This document shows, piece after piece, positions 5,159 to 6,343 of a stretch of 6,343 nucleotides of DNA. The translations under genes and the position numbers were made by a program. Where the stretch lies: positions 1-6,343 of the forward strand of contig CAMBXJ010000263.1 of the NCBI GenBank assembly GCA_945871455.1, given 5' to 3'. Each line of letters opens with the position of its first letter. Positions within the stretch are counted from its first letter, which is position 1. The notes beneath the pieces are model-generated. The model was given only the letters and a program-made list of their open reading frames with translations. It did not search any database and was not told the origin of the DNA. This DNA comes from Asaia bogorensis (lineage in GTDB: Bacteria; Pseudomonadota; Alphaproteobacteria; Acetobacterales; Acetobacteraceae).

Positions 5159-5381
5159 TAGGTTCGCCTTCGCGACGTTCGTCCGAACAGGTCGGGCGGG
5201 AGCAGGTCGTCCAGGAGCCAAACATCCTGAAGGCACCAGCCTTCGCCAGGTTCGGCGGGAACCTCACACCAAAAGGCCGACTACCTCCGTGAATGATCCG
5301 TGTTTATACGATTGACCGTGCGCCGCGATCATCGGCCGGAACCGCTCAACCAATACAAACGACAGGGAGAGAGAAAAAACC
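5159..5381. other. Spacer with short hairpins before the receptor gene
   Basis: No gene is seen. GAAGGC-ACCA-GCCTTC (5229-5244) is a perfect 6-bp stem with a tetraloop, and GGTTC-GGCGG-GAACC (5249-5263) is a second short stem. Neither has a T-run, so a Rho-independent terminator for the cassette is not clear. TTATAC at 5304-5309 and TTGACC at 5312-5317 occur but not in promoter order. A purine-rich AGGGAGAGAG (5364-5373) provides the ribosome site for the receptor gene. Confidence 0.4.
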
Positions 5382-6343
5382 ATGCGAACAAGATCGGCCA
5401 TCAGTGTCGCACTCGCGCTGGGATTGGCACTGCTATCGGCCCCCAGCCCCACCCAGGCTCAGGGGCAGCAGGCCCAGCCTCAAACCCAGACCGACTGGCC
5501 CAGCCGGCCCGTGCGCGCCGTTATCCCCTATCCCCCAGGCTCGGGCACCGACTTCATCATGCGCGCCCTCGCCGAACGACTCTCCCGTCAACTCGGCCAG
5601 CAATTCGTCATCGAGCATCGCAGCGGCGCTTCCGGTGCCCTGGGCACCGAGGCCGTGGCCAGGGCCACGCCGGATGGCTACACCATCCTGATGACCCCGC
5701 AGGCGCCGGTCATCGTCATCCCCAGCCTGCGCAAGACCGCCTATGACCCGCTGAAGGACTTCGTCGGCGTGTCGCGGATGGGCGAGGTGATCGCCGGTTA
5801 CGCTGTCCACCCGTCGCTCGGCGTCAAGAACATGGCCGAATTCGTCGCCCTGGCGAAAAAGAAGCCCGGTCAGATCACCTTCGTGTCGGCGGGTGTCGGG
5901 TCCGTGAACCATCTGCGTGGGGAAACGTTGAAGCTGATGGCCGGGATCGACCTGCTGCACGTGCCCTATCGCGGCAATGGAGAGGCGGTGCCCGACCTGC
6001 TCGCGGGCCAGGTGCACAGCATTTTCGATTCGCTTGTGTTCCCGCATGTGAAGGCCGGCAAGCTGACCCTGCTGGCGATCCTGTCAGACGAGCGGTTTTC
6101 CGAATTCCCCGATGTCGCCACGATGAAGGAGCAGGGTTTCCCGGAATTCGACATCCCGATCTGGTTCGGCACCTTTGCCCCCGCGGGCGTGCCGATGCCG
6201 ATCATCGAGAAGCTGCACGCCGCGCTCTCGACGATCCATGCGGATGAGGAGTTCAAGGCCAAGCAGTTTGCCGGCGGCATCCACATCTACGCGAAGGCCG
6301 ACACCCTGCCCGAACTGAAGGCTCGACTGGCCAGGCAGACGGC
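5382..6343 (+). CDS. TctC/Bug-type tripartite tricarboxylate transporter receptor (3' end cut by window)
   Basis: 320 codons are visible with no stop, so only the last few residues should be missing, as family members run about 320-330 residues. A signal peptide is clear: MRTRS, then a hydrophobic core (AISVALALGLALLSAP), with likely cleavage after TQA at residue 26. The mature part opens with WPSRPVRAVIPYPPGSGTD (39-57), the Bug-family signature. It continues with QFVIEHRSGASGALGTEAVA, TPDGYTIL, YDPLKDF, HVPYRGNGEAVPDLLAGQV and GTFAPAGVPMPIIEKL, all in the standard order. These are periplasmic binding proteins that deliver carboxylates or other small organic ligands, either to a TctAB permease or as orphan receptors; the ligand cannot be predicted. 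ATG at 5382 has a ribosome site 8 bases upstream. G+C is again high, like the oxidoreductase gene, so this looks like host background resuming after the low-G+C cassette. No permease gene is visible. Confidence 0.94.
   Translation, partial: MRTRSAISVALALGLALLSAPSPTQAQGQQAQPQTQTDWPSRPVRAVIPYPPGSGTDFIMRALAERLSRQLGQQFVIEHRSGASGALGTEAVARATPDGYTILMTPQAPVIVIPSLRKTAYDPLKDFVGVSRMGEVIAGYAVHPSLGVKNMAEFVALAKKKPGQITFVSAGVGSVNHLRGETLKLMAGIDLLHVPYRGNGEAVPDLLAGQVHSIFDSLVFPHVKAGKLTLLAILSDERFSEFPDVATMKEQGFPEFDIPIWFGTFAPAGVPMPIIEKLHAALSTIHADEEFKAKQFAGGIHIYAKADTLPELKARLARQT

Noticed and set aside
20..5351. 12-bp direct repeat AACCGCTCAACC at 20-31 and 5340-5351, considered as att-like sites
   Set aside because: About one 12-mer match is expected by chance in a window this size, and nothing else at the two sites suggests integration.
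5433..6047. 204-codon minus-strand open frame opposite the receptor gene
   Set aside because: It is a shadow of the TctC-type gene, whose signal peptide and family motifs are clear.

Overview
The window looks like accessory DNA from a high-G+C alphaproteobacterium, most likely Rhodospirillales/Acetobacteraceae. The reasons are the 65-70% G+C coding background, a TctC/Bug-type solute receptor, a luciferase-like oxidoreductase, and IS630-type and MmeI-type remnants of the kind common in that group. The taxonomic call is an inference from style; no marker gene is present.

Left part (1-1133, all minus strand): a frameshifted N-terminal remnant of what looks like an IS630-family transposase runs off the left edge. 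It is followed by a small two-helix membrane protein (247-561) and a tightly coupled pair, a DUF4258 protein (891-1133) translated into a DUF2283 protein (685-894), which looks like a type II toxin-antitoxin module.

Middle (1134-2839): about 1 kb with no recognisable gene, AT-richer than its surroundings and with several hairpins. Then comes a roughly 190-bp MITE-like element (2141-2329) with ~20-bp terminal inverted repeats, a possible 5-bp target duplication (TTCGG) and a very long C/G-rich internal hairpin. Next is the 3' end only of what looks like an MmeI-type DNA methyltransferase gene (2383-2712, minus), a dead remnant of a restriction-modification system.

Right part (2840-6343, all plus strand): a complete LLM-class flavin-dependent oxidoreductase (2840-3814). 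It is followed by a two-gene, lower-G+C cassette with an ATGA overlap: a RusA-family Holliday-junction-resolvase-like nuclease (4023-4475) and a protein joining a PD-(D/E)XK nuclease-like domain to a C-terminal HEPN-like domain (4472-5158). The window ends inside a nearly complete TctC/Bug-type periplasmic receptor (5382 onward).

The most interesting item is the RusA-like/PD-(D/E)XK-HEPN pair. It combines two predicted DNA nuclease folds and a predicted RNase-type domain in one translationally coupled operon. It sits among mobile-element, toxin-antitoxin and restriction-modification debris, which suggests a conflict or defence function that I cannot name. The metabolic genes on either side (oxidoreductase and solute receptor) look like host background into which this cassette was placed.
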